The notes below the pieces were generated by a model, which saw only the letters and a list, made by a program, of their open reading frames with translations, was not told the DNA's origin and made no database searches. This document shows positions 41,941-49,291 of a DNA stretch of 64,000 bases, piece by piece. Position numbers and translations under genes: made by a program. The DNA is from JANTGF01 sp963750735 (GTDB taxonomy: Bacteria; Bacteroidota; Bacteroidia; Bacteroidales; VadinHA17), in contig CAVVRY010000012.1 of NCBI GenBank assembly GCA_963750735.1, forward strand, positions 124,001-188,000. The letters are read 5' to 3'. The number at the start of each line of letters is the position of its first letter. Position 1 is the stretch's first letter.

Positions 41941-43287
41941 ATGGCTGTAAGAATAAGAAAGGGGCTGGATATTAGGCTTAAAGGCAAGCCCGAAAAAAAT
42001 CTCATTTCAGCTCCAAGTACTGAATTATTTGCTCTTAAACCCACTGATTTTCCTGGACTTATCCCAAAACTTTCTGTAAAAGTAGATGATGCTGTAAATG
42101 TTGGGTCTCCTCTATTTTTTGATAAATATCGGCCAGATGTAAAGTTTACATCACCCGTAAGTGGAAAAGTTGTTGCGATTAATAGGGGAGAAAGGAGAAA
42201 AATACTTGAAGTAGTTGTTAAGACCGATGGAAGGAGTTCTGCTTTACCTTTTAAAAAAGGCGATCCAGGAACTTTTTCACGCGAAGAGATTATAGCAAAC
42301 CTGCTGAGTTCAGGACTCTGGCCATTTATTCGGCAACGTCCATTTAATGTAATTGCAAATCCTGAAGACAAACCAAGAGATATTTTTATTTCAGGCTTTG
42401 ATTCTTCTCCCATTGCCCCTGATCTGAACTTTATATTGAAAGACGCAGCTGATTCTTTTCAGTATGGAATAAATGCTCTAGCCAACTTAACAGAAGGGAA
42501 AGTATACTTAGGTGTAAAAGAGGGAACATTAGAACAGTCTATCTACAAAAAGATCAACAATATTGAGATCAATGAATTTAGTGGACCGCATCCTGCTGGA
42601 AATGTTGGTATTCAAATACATCATTTAAATCCAATCAATAAGGGTGAGGTAATTTGGGTTATAAATCCTCAAGACATTGTAAATATTGGAAGATTATTTG
42701 AAAAGGGCCAGCTTGATCCTGAAAGAATTATTGCCCTGACAGGGTCTGAGGTGAAAAATCCGGTATATTATAAAACAATTCTTGGCTCTTCTGTTAAGGA
42801 AATTCTTGAAAATAATATAACTGGTTCGAACCTGCGATATATAAGTGGCAATGTACTTACTGGAACCGCAATTAGCAGGGAAGGGTTCATCGGTTTTTAT
42901 GATCAACAGATAACTGTAATTCCTGAAGGTAACTATCATGAACCATTTGGCTGGATAATGCCAAGACTTAACAAATTTAGCACGTCTATGTCCTACTTTA
43001 GCTGGATGATGCCTAAAAAGGAGTTTGCTATTGATACAAATTTGAATGGTGGTAAGCGGAATTTTGTTATTACAGGGCAGTATGAGAAGGTTCTTCCTAT
43101 GGATATTTACCCTGTTGAACTTCTAAAAGCTATACTTATTGAAGACTTTGATCTGATGGAAAACCTTGGTATATATGAGGTTTCAGAAGAGGATATGGCT
43201 CTTTGCGAGTTTGTATGCACATCAAAAACAGAAGTTCAATCAATTCTGCGAAATGGATTTGATTTTATGTTAAAAGAATTGGGTTAG
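41941..43287 (+). CDS. nqrA: Na+-translocating NADH:quinone reductase subunit A
   Basis: The 448-residue peripheral cytoplasmic subunit of Na+-NQR, the NADH-oxidising sodium pump. It shows the RnfC/NqrA-like start (IRKGLDIRLKGKPEKN), the barrel-sandwich stretch KPTDFPGLIPKLSVKVDDAV with SPVSGKVVAINRGERRK, and a C-terminal region with CEFVCTSKTEVQSILRNG. NqrA carries no covalent flavin and is thought to lie near the quinone site. It leads an operon nqrABCDEF with gaps of 8 to 31 bases. Length and order are as in other Bacteroidota. Confidence 0.96.
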   Translation: MAVRIRKGLDIRLKGKPEKNLISAPSTELFALKPTDFPGLIPKLSVKVDDAVNVGSPLFFDKYRPDVKFTSPVSGKVVAINRGERRKILEVVVKTDGRSSALPFKKGDPGTFSREEIIANLLSSGLWPFIRQRPFNVIANPEDKPRDIFISGFDSSPIAPDLNFILKDAADSFQYGINALANLTEGKVYLGVKEGTLEQSIYKKINNIEINEFSGPHPAGNVGIQIHHLNPINKGEVIWVINPQDIVNIGRLFEKGQLDPERIIALTGSEVKNPVYYKTILGSSVKEILENNITGSNLRYISGNVLTGTAISREGFIGFYDQQITVIPEGNYHEPFGWIMPRLNKFSTSMSYFSWMMPKKEFAIDTNLNGGKRNFVITGQYEKVLPMDIYPVELLKAILIEDFDLMENLGIYEVSEEDMALCEFVCTSKTEVQSILRNGFDFMLKELG

Positions 43288-43318
43288 ACTTTATCCTTGA
43301 ATTAATAATTCATATATA

Positions 43319-44485
43319 ATGAAATTTTTACGAGATTTTACTGACAAAATAAAGCCAAACTTTGAGGAAGGTGGAAAGTTTGAGGTACTTCATTCTGCTT
43401 TTGATGCAGTTGAAACCTTCTTTTTTGTACCTGATGAAGTGACAAAATCAAGAGGGGCACATATTAGAGACACTATTGATATGAAAAGATCAATGATCCT
43501 CGTTATGGTTGCCCTTGTTCCCTCCTTGCTTTTTGGAATGTGGAATGTAGGTCACTGGCATTTTCTTGCTTTTGGTGAAGATGTTACGTTCTGGCAACAA
43601 TTTGGTTTTGGCTTTTTAAAAGTGTTACCACTCATTGTAGTTTCATACGTAGTTGGCTTGGGAATAGAAATTATATTTGCTCAAATACGAAAACATGAAG
43701 TAAATGAAGGCTATTTTGTTTCCGGTTTTTTAATTCCTTTAATTGTTCCAATTGATACACCACTGTGGATGCTTGCAATTGCTGTAGCATTTGCTGTAAT
43801 TCTTGGTAAAGAAGTATTTGGTGGAACTGGAATGAATATTGTAAATCCTGCTCTTACAGTTAGAGCCTTCCTGTTTTTTGCTTACCCAGGTTGGATGTCA
43901 GGAGATTTTGTTTGGATTTCAGGTATGGTGAAAAATGGAGATAAGGTTGTAGATGGTTTCTCAGGGGCTACTCCTCTGGCTGAAGCGGCTGCTGGAAATC
44001 TTGGGAATATGCCATCAACTTTAGATATGTTCCTTGGGATTATTCCCGGTTCAGTAGGAGAGACCTCATTCCTGGCCATTCTGCTAGGTGCCGTTATTTT
44101 ATTATGGACCGGTATTGGAAGCTGGAAAATTATGGCCTCAATGTTTGCTGGAGGCTTTCTTATGGCCCTAACGATGAATATTTTAGCTGTAAATCCATAT
44201 ATGGAACTACCTGCCTGGGAACATCTATTGTTAGGTGGGTTTGCATTTGGTGCAGTATTTATGGCTACTGATCCTGTAACAGCCACCCAAACCGAAAAAG
44301 GAAAATGGATCTATGGTTTCCTTACTGGAATATTGGCAATTTTAATAAGAGTCTTTAATCCTGCCTATCCGGAAGGTGTAATGTTGGCGATTTTATTCAT
44401 GAATATTTTTGCTCCACTAATTGATCATTATGTAATTGAAGCAAATATTAAGAATAGACTTAAGAGAATTAAGGTTAAAGCGTAA
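43319..44485 (+). CDS. nqrB: Na+-translocating NADH:quinone reductase subunit B
   Basis: A 388-residue integral membrane subunit with about ten helices. The covalent FMN attachment site is Thr218 in DGFSGATPLAEA, the substrate motif of the flavin transferase ApbE encoded downstream. Other landmarks are GKEVFGGTGMNIVNPALTVRAFLFFAYP and AVFMATDPVTATQTEKGKW. NqrB also holds riboflavin and forms part of the sodium path with D and E. It starts 31 bases after nqrA. Confidence 0.97.
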   Translation: MKFLRDFTDKIKPNFEEGGKFEVLHSAFDAVETFFFVPDEVTKSRGAHIRDTIDMKRSMILVMVALVPSLLFGMWNVGHWHFLAFGEDVTFWQQFGFGFLKVLPLIVVSYVVGLGIEIIFAQIRKHEVNEGYFVSGFLIPLIVPIDTPLWMLAIAVAFAVILGKEVFGGTGMNIVNPALTVRAFLFFAYPGWMSGDFVWISGMVKNGDKVVDGFSGATPLAEAAAGNLGNMPSTLDMFLGIIPGSVGETSFLAILLGAVILLWTGIGSWKIMASMFAGGFLMALTMNILAVNPYMELPAWEHLLLGGFAFGAVFMATDPVTATQTEKGKWIYGFLTGILAILIRVFNPAYPEGVMLAILFMNIFAPLIDHYVIEANIKNRLKRIKVKA

Positions 44486-44503
44486 TATATTTATAATAGT
44501 CTT

Positions 44504-45208
44504 ATGAAAAGTTTTAGCAATACGTATATTTTTATTTTTTCGACTGTTATGGTAATTCTGGTAGCTGCTATCCTATCCACAGCGGCGATGGTGTTGCAGC
44601 CATTACAGCAGAAAAATATGGAAATTGAACAGAAGAAAAAGATACTGGCCTCAATTGGAATTGTTAGTGATGCCGATGATGCTGAATCCTTGTATGAAAA
44701 ATATATTAAGGAAACTTATGTTGTTGATATCAATGGGAATGTAAAAGAAGGAGTAGATGCTTTTACTGTTAACATTAAAGATGAGCTTCGCAAAGCACCT
44801 GAGGAAAAAAACCTTCCTGTTTATATTGGAACTCTCGAAAGTGGAGAGAAAAGTTATGTGTTTCCTGTGAGAGGATTGGGGCTTTGGGGACCAATCTTTG
44901 GCTATGTGTCTTTTGAAAAAGATTTTAATACAATTTTAGGTACTGACTTTGACCATGATGGTGAAACTCCTGGTCTAGGTGCTGAAATTACTACAGACTG
45001 GTTCCAGGAGCAGTTTATAGGAAAGAAAATATTTTCACCCGATGGTGAATTTATATCCATAAAAACGAAAAAAGGAAAGATAGATCCAAACAGTCTGAAT
45101 GAAGTGCAGGCTATTTCGGGCTCTACTTTAACCACCAATGGACTTGAAGATATGTTGAGGGATTGCCTTGGTAACTACGAAGCATTTTTTAAACAGCAAA
45201 TGAATTAA
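44504..45208 (+). CDS. nqrC: Na+-translocating NADH:quinone reductase subunit C
   Basis: A 234-residue subunit with one N-terminal membrane helix (IFIFSTVMVILVAAILSTAAM) and a periplasmic FMN domain. The flavin-attachment Thr is residue 208 in QAISGSTLTTNGLEDML. The motif is usually SGAT, so Ser replaces Ala just before the attachment Thr; ApbE targets tolerate some change here. PVRGLGLWGPIFGYV and DFDHDGETPGLGAEI are typical family segments. It starts 18 bases after nqrB. Confidence 0.96.
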   Translation: MKSFSNTYIFIFSTVMVILVAAILSTAAMVLQPLQQKNMEIEQKKKILASIGIVSDADDAESLYEKYIKETYVVDINGNVKEGVDAFTVNIKDELRKAPEEKNLPVYIGTLESGEKSYVFPVRGLGLWGPIFGYVSFEKDFNTILGTDFDHDGETPGLGAEITTDWFQEQFIGKKIFSPDGEFISIKTKKGKIDPNSLNEVQAISGSTLTTNGLEDMLRDCLGNYEAFFKQQMN

Positions 45209-45216
45209 AAAATACA

Positions 45217-45864
45217 ATGAAAGATAAAGAACCATTATTTTCTGCTAAAAACCTGAAACTGCTGACAAATCCTCTTAATGAGGATAATCCGATCACAGTT
45301 CAGGTTCTGGGTATTTGCTCTGCTCTTGCCGTGACAGCAAAGCTTGAACCTTCAATTGTAATGTCATTTTCAGTTTTGGCTGTTTTGGCAGTTTCCAATG
45401 TCGTCATTTCATTATTGAGGAACTTAATACCTCCTAGGATTAGAATTATAGTTCAATTAACGGTTATTGCAGCTATGGTAATCCTTGTTGATCAGGTTTT
45501 AAAGGCATTTGCATATGATGTAAGCAAGCAACTATCGGTATTTGTAGGTTTGATAATTACCAATTGTATTATTATGGGAAGATTAGAGGCCTTTGCTATG
45601 ACAAATAAGCCCTGGCCAGCTTTTCTTGATGGGGTTGGAAATGCTGCTGGATATGGAGTAATTCTTGTTATAGTTGGTTTTTTTAGAGAGCTTCTGGGCT
45701 CAGGGGAGCTTTTAGGCTGGCCAATAATTGAAAAAATTGGTCTATATAATATAGGCTATGAAAATAATGGCCTGATGATTTTAGCTCCTATGGCCTTAAT
45801 GGTTGTTGGAATAATCATATGGGTACAAAGAAGCAGGAGCAAAGGACTTATTGAAGATAATTAG
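45217..45864 (+). CDS. nqrD: Na+-translocating NADH:quinone reductase subunit D
   Basis: A 215-residue membrane subunit with about six helices, paired with NqrE to form the inverted-repeat core that binds an iron centre. NPLNEDNPITVQVLGICSALAVT at the N-terminus and VFVGLIITNCIIMGRLEAFAM carry the conserved Cys, followed by DGVGNAAGYG. It starts eight bases after nqrC. Sequence and length are normal for the family. Confidence 0.96.
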   Translation: MKDKEPLFSAKNLKLLTNPLNEDNPITVQVLGICSALAVTAKLEPSIVMSFSVLAVLAVSNVVISLLRNLIPPRIRIIVQLTVIAAMVILVDQVLKAFAYDVSKQLSVFVGLIITNCIIMGRLEAFAMTNKPWPAFLDGVGNAAGYGVILVIVGFFRELLGSGELLGWPIIEKIGLYNIGYENNGLMILAPMALMVVGIIIWVQRSRSKGLIEDN

Positions 45865-45886
45865 ATCGAAAATTAAATAGATACCA

Positions 45887-46504
45887 ATGGAAAACTTAAT
45901 TAACATATTTGTTAAATCCATTTTTATAGATAATATGGTTTTTGCCTATTTCTTAGGCATGTGTTCATATCTGGCAGTTTCAAAAACCGTAAAAACATCG
46001 GTTGGGCTTGGAATTGCTGTCATATTCGTGTTGGGCATTACTGTTCCAATTGACTATTTATTGCATAATTATTTATTGAAAAAAGGAGCTTTGCTTTGGC
46101 TGGGAGAGAATTTTGCTGATGTGGATCTAAGCTTCCTTTCTTTTATAATGTTCATTGCTGTAATTGCTTCCATGGTTCAACTGGTTGAAATGGTAATTGA
46201 GAAATTTTCGCCAACTTTATATAATTCTTTGGGAATTTTTCTGCCTCTGATAGCTGTAAACTGTGCTATTTTAGGTGGCTCACTTTTCATGCAGCAAAGG
46301 GAATATCAAAATATTGCTGAAGCAACTTCCTTTGGTCTTGGCTCAGGTTTGGGATTTTTCCTGGCTATTGTGGGAATTGCAGCCATTCGTGAAAAAATAC
46401 GCTATTCTCAAGTTCCTGCACCGCTCAGAGGATTAGGAATTACTTTTATTATTACAGGACTCATGGGAATAGCCTTTATGAGCTTTATGGGTATAAAACT
46501 TTAA
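45887..46504 (+). CDS. nqrE: Na+-translocating NADH:quinone reductase subunit E
   Basis: A 205-residue membrane subunit, homologous to NqrD in inverted topology. The conserved cysteines are in AYFLGMCSYLAVSK and LIAVNCAILGGSLF, the pair that with NqrD coordinates the intramembrane iron centre. LVEMVIEKFSPTLYNSLGIF lies between. It starts 22 bases after nqrD. The C-terminal segment (GLGITFIITGLMGIAFMSF) matches the family. Confidence 0.96.
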   Translation: MENLINIFVKSIFIDNMVFAYFLGMCSYLAVSKTVKTSVGLGIAVIFVLGITVPIDYLLHNYLLKKGALLWLGENFADVDLSFLSFIMFIAVIASMVQLVEMVIEKFSPTLYNSLGIFLPLIAVNCAILGGSLFMQQREYQNIAEATSFGLGSGLGFFLAIVGIAAIREKIRYSQVPAPLRGLGITFIITGLMGIAFMSFMGIKL

Positions 46505-46529
46505 TTGACATTTTTAAACTGAAGTCAAA

Positions 46530-47783
46530 ATGATTCTTTTAGCAACATCACTCACAGTAATATTAACAAGTATTGTTGTTTTTCTTTTTGTGATAATTTT
46601 TCTTGTGGTAATGCTTTTATATGCAAGGAAAAAACTTATTCCACAGGGAGAAGTAAAACTTAAAGTCAACGATAGGGAATACACAGTTAGTCCTGGCTCG
46701 ACTGTATTGTCAGTTCTAGGTAACAACGAAATATATTTGCCTTCTGCTTGCGGTGGACAGGGAACATGTGGAATGTGTACATGTCAGGTGACTGAGGGGG
46801 GAGGAACTATACTTCCTACTGAAACTGGTTTTTTTACCAGAAAAGAGCAACAAAATGAATGGCGACTTGGATGCCAGGTAAAAGTCAGAGAAGATATAAC
46901 TATTAAGGTCCCCGAAGCGGTATTGGGTATTAAAAAGTGGGAATGTGAAGTTTTATCTAACCACAATGTAGCCACTTTCATCAAAGAATTTGTTGTAAAG
47001 CTTCCTGAAGGCGAAACTCTTGATTTTCAATCTGGTGGCTACGTTCAGATAGATGTACCAAAGCTTTTAGTGAACTTTAAAGATTTTGACGTTGAAGAAG
47101 AATACAGAGATGAGTGGGATAAGTTTAAGATGTGGGATTTAAAAATGAAGAATCCTGAAGAAACTTATAGAGCTTATTCGATGGCTAATCATCCAGCCGA
47201 AGGCAATATTGTAATGTTAAATATTCGAATTGCTACTCCACCCTGGGACAGAGCAAAAGGTGGATTTATGAATGTGAATCCTGGTATTTGTTCATCATAT
47301 ATCTTCTCTTTGAAACCAGGTGATAAAGTAATGGTTTCAGGGCCTTATGGGGAATTCCATATTAAAGACACTGATAAAGAGATGATGTATATAGGTGGTG
47401 GTGCAGGAATGGCACCTCTTAGATCACATCTTCTTCATTTGTTTAATACTTTGAAGACAGGTCGAAAAATATCCTATTGGTACGGTGCCAGATCGAAAAG
47501 AGAGATTTTCTATGAGGAAGATTTTAAAAAGATTGAAAAAGAATTTCCGAATTTTAATTTTAATATAGCTTTATCTGAGCCAGCCCCGGAAGATAATTGG
47601 GATGGTCCGGTAGGCTTTATTCATCAGGTAATTTATGATAACTACCTGAGCAAACATGAAGAGCCCGAAGAAATTGAATATTATATGTGTGGACCACCCA
47701 TGATGAATGATGCAGTTAATAAAATGCTATATGACCTGGGAGTTCCCGATGAAATGATAGCCTTTGATGATTTTGGCGGATAA
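46530..47783 (+). CDS. nqrF: Na+-translocating NADH:quinone reductase subunit F
   Basis: A 417-residue NADH-oxidising subunit. An N-terminal membrane helix (residues about 5-32) is followed by a ferredoxin domain with [2Fe-2S] ligands Cys74, Cys80, Cys83 and Cys115 (ACGGQGTCGMCTC; LGCQVKV). Then come an FAD domain (YRAYSMANHPAE) and an NADH domain (MYIGGGAGMAPLRSH; YYMCGPPMMND). Electrons pass from NADH through FAD and the cluster to the flavins of NqrC and NqrB. It ends the nqr operon and is followed at once by an intrinsic terminator. Confidence 0.97.
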   Translation: MILLATSLTVILTSIVVFLFVIIFLVVMLLYARKKLIPQGEVKLKVNDREYTVSPGSTVLSVLGNNEIYLPSACGGQGTCGMCTCQVTEGGGTILPTETGFFTRKEQQNEWRLGCQVKVREDITIKVPEAVLGIKKWECEVLSNHNVATFIKEFVVKLPEGETLDFQSGGYVQIDVPKLLVNFKDFDVEEEYRDEWDKFKMWDLKMKNPEETYRAYSMANHPAEGNIVMLNIRIATPPWDRAKGGFMNVNPGICSSYIFSLKPGDKVMVSGPYGEFHIKDTDKEMMYIGGGAGMAPLRSHLLHLFNTLKTGRKISYWYGARSKREIFYEEDFKKIEKEFPNFNFNIALSEPAPEDNWDGPVGFIHQVIYDNYLSKHEEPEEIEYYMCGPPMMNDAVNKMLYDLGVPDEMIAFDDFGG

Positions 47784-47790
47784 AAACCAG

Positions 47791-47816
47791 AGGCCTCAGA
47801 AATGAGGCCTTTTTTT
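47791..47816 (+). terminator. Intrinsic terminator between nqrF and apbE
   Basis: AGGCCTC / GAGGCCT with a 6-base loop, followed by seven T. It lies 7 bases after the nqrF stop and ends about 8 bases before the apbE start, so apbE must be read through or have its own start. Confidence 0.85.
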
Positions 47817-47824
47817 AGCAAAAT

Positions 47825-48847
47825 ATGACCAGAATTTATCTTCTTATAATAATTTCTCTACTTTTTTTTTCTTGTAGTAAATCGTTTGAAACTATTGATG
47901 GATTTACCCAAGGGACAACCTATCACATTATTTATGAAAGAGATGGTTCCTTTGGTAAATCTCCACAAAGGATGAAAAGTGAAATTGAAGCAATATTCGC
48001 TGAATTTGACTTATCCCTTTCTACTTATGTCCCAAATTCTATTATATCTCGCATAAATTGCAATGAGGAATATGTGTCGGTAGATAAGTATTTTAAGGTG
48101 GTTTTTGAAAAATCCAAGGATGTATTTAAAGCCTCTAATGGATCATTCGATATAACAGTCGGGCCTCTGGTGAATGCTTGGGGATTCGGTCCTGGCAAAC
48201 AAACTCAGACAGATTCAGCGTTTATTGACTCTTTGTTACAATTTGTGGGTATGGATAAAGTTAGGATAGAGGATGATAAATTGGTTAAGGATAATGAAGG
48301 AATAAAATTGGACGTAAATGCCATTGCTCAGGGTTACTCTGTTGACGTTATTAGTGATTTTCTTGAGAAAAGGAAAATAAATAATTATCTGGTTGAGATT
48401 GGAGGAGAACTTAGATCAAAAGGTACAAAATTGTATGATGAACCATGGCGAGTTGGTATTGATAAACCCTTTGAAAACAATCTGAATCCGGGGCAAAACC
48501 TACAGGTAATTTTAGAACTCAGGAATTGTTCATTAGCTACTTCGGGCAATTACAGGAAGTTCTATGAGAAAGACGGAGTAAAATATTCCCATTCTATTAA
48601 TCCTCAGAATGGTTATCCAGTAATGGACACTTTGTTGAGCGCAACTATTATTGCCAATGATTGCATGACAGCCGATGCATATGCAACAGCATGTATGGTA
48701 ATGGGCTTCAATCAGTGTCTAGAATTTATAAAGAAAACACCTGGAATTGAGGCATATCTGATTTATTCTGGGGGAAGTGGGGAATTTAAAATCTGGAAAA
48801 CTGAAGGCTTTGAGGAATTGATTCTTGAAGAAAGCCAATTGAATTAG
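47825..48847 (+). CDS. apbE: FAD:protein FMN transferase (lipoprotein)
   Basis: A 340-residue enzyme that attaches FMN from FAD to Thr in NqrB and NqrC. The signal ends in a lipobox (LLFFSC, Cys17), so it is a lipoprotein on the periplasmic side, where the flavin domains of its targets lie. Family landmarks are GTTYHIIYERDG, FDITVGPLVNAWGFGPG, LDVNAIAQGYSVD, VEIGGELRSKG and YSHSINPQNGYPV, with the magnesium-site segment ANDCMTADAYATA. Its place directly after nqrF fits its role in maturing the complex, though a terminator intervenes. Confidence 0.95.
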   Translation: MTRIYLLIIISLLFFSCSKSFETIDGFTQGTTYHIIYERDGSFGKSPQRMKSEIEAIFAEFDLSLSTYVPNSIISRINCNEEYVSVDKYFKVVFEKSKDVFKASNGSFDITVGPLVNAWGFGPGKQTQTDSAFIDSLLQFVGMDKVRIEDDKLVKDNEGIKLDVNAIAQGYSVDVISDFLEKRKINNYLVEIGGELRSKGTKLYDEPWRVGIDKPFENNLNPGQNLQVILELRNCSLATSGNYRKFYEKDGVKYSHSINPQNGYPVMDTLLSATIIANDCMTADAYATACMVMGFNQCLEFIKKTPGIEAYLIYSGGSGEFKIWKTEGFEELILEESQLN

Positions 48848-48870
48848 ATAAGTGTGAACCATTGTCTCAT

Positions 48871-49098
48871 TTACACCTCATACCCACATCCAACACAAGG
48901 GTTTCCACTTTTGAGATTCCTGTAATATCTTAATTCTTCATGTTTTGGACAGGAAATACCTTTTTTCTTAAGATGAATATTTCCCCCAACTGAAGTAACT
49001 GGAAACTTGCCATTATCAATAATCAACATTTTTATGGCCAACCCTATTGTACTAAGGCCTATGATTATTATTGATAAAACTAATAGAGTAACAAACAT
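48871..49098 (-). CDS. Small single-pass membrane protein with Cys pairs
   Basis: A 75-residue protein. Residues 3-27 form a membrane helix (VTLLVLSIIIIGLSTIGLAIKMLI). A short soluble tail has TSVGGNIHLKKKGISC, then CPKH and CVGC, which could bind zinc or iron. Similar short proteins (helix, then GKFP..VGGN..LKKKGI.C) occur widely in Bacteroidota without known function. It lies convergent to apbE, 23 bases from it, and has an exact -7 box 18 bases upstream of its start. Any link to NQR assembly is only suggested by position. Confidence 0.7.
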   Translation of the reverse strand: MFVTLLVLSIIIIGLSTIGLAIKMLIIDNGKFPVTSVGGNIHLKKKGISCPKHEELRYYRNLKSGNPCVGCGYEV

Positions 49099-49115
49099 TG
49101 CAATATTTATTTATG

Positions 49116-49123
49116 CAAAGTTA
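49116..49123 (-). promoter_or_regulatory. Putative -7 box for the small membrane protein
   Basis: CAAAGTTA reads TAACTTTG on the coding strand, an exact TAnnTTTG, 18 bases before the start codon. No -33 box is seen. Confidence 0.35.
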
Positions 49124-49257
49124 GAAATTCTCCTTGATTTTTATGCATATTCCATTTCATTTAAATCACTTATTGTAGAAAATCATTGATAATTATTATA
49201 TTTTTGGGTGTCTTTCTGATTTATCCATGGAATCTTCTAATTTAGAATTATTCTTGT

Positions 49258-49265
49258 TAAATTTG
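49258..49265 (+). promoter_or_regulatory. Putative -7 box for the branched-chain E1 gene
   Basis: TAAATTTG is an exact TAnnTTTG, 27 bases before the start codon at 49292. Confidence 0.4.
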
Positions 49266-49291
49266 CGCACCAATACTTAAAATATTGAAAA

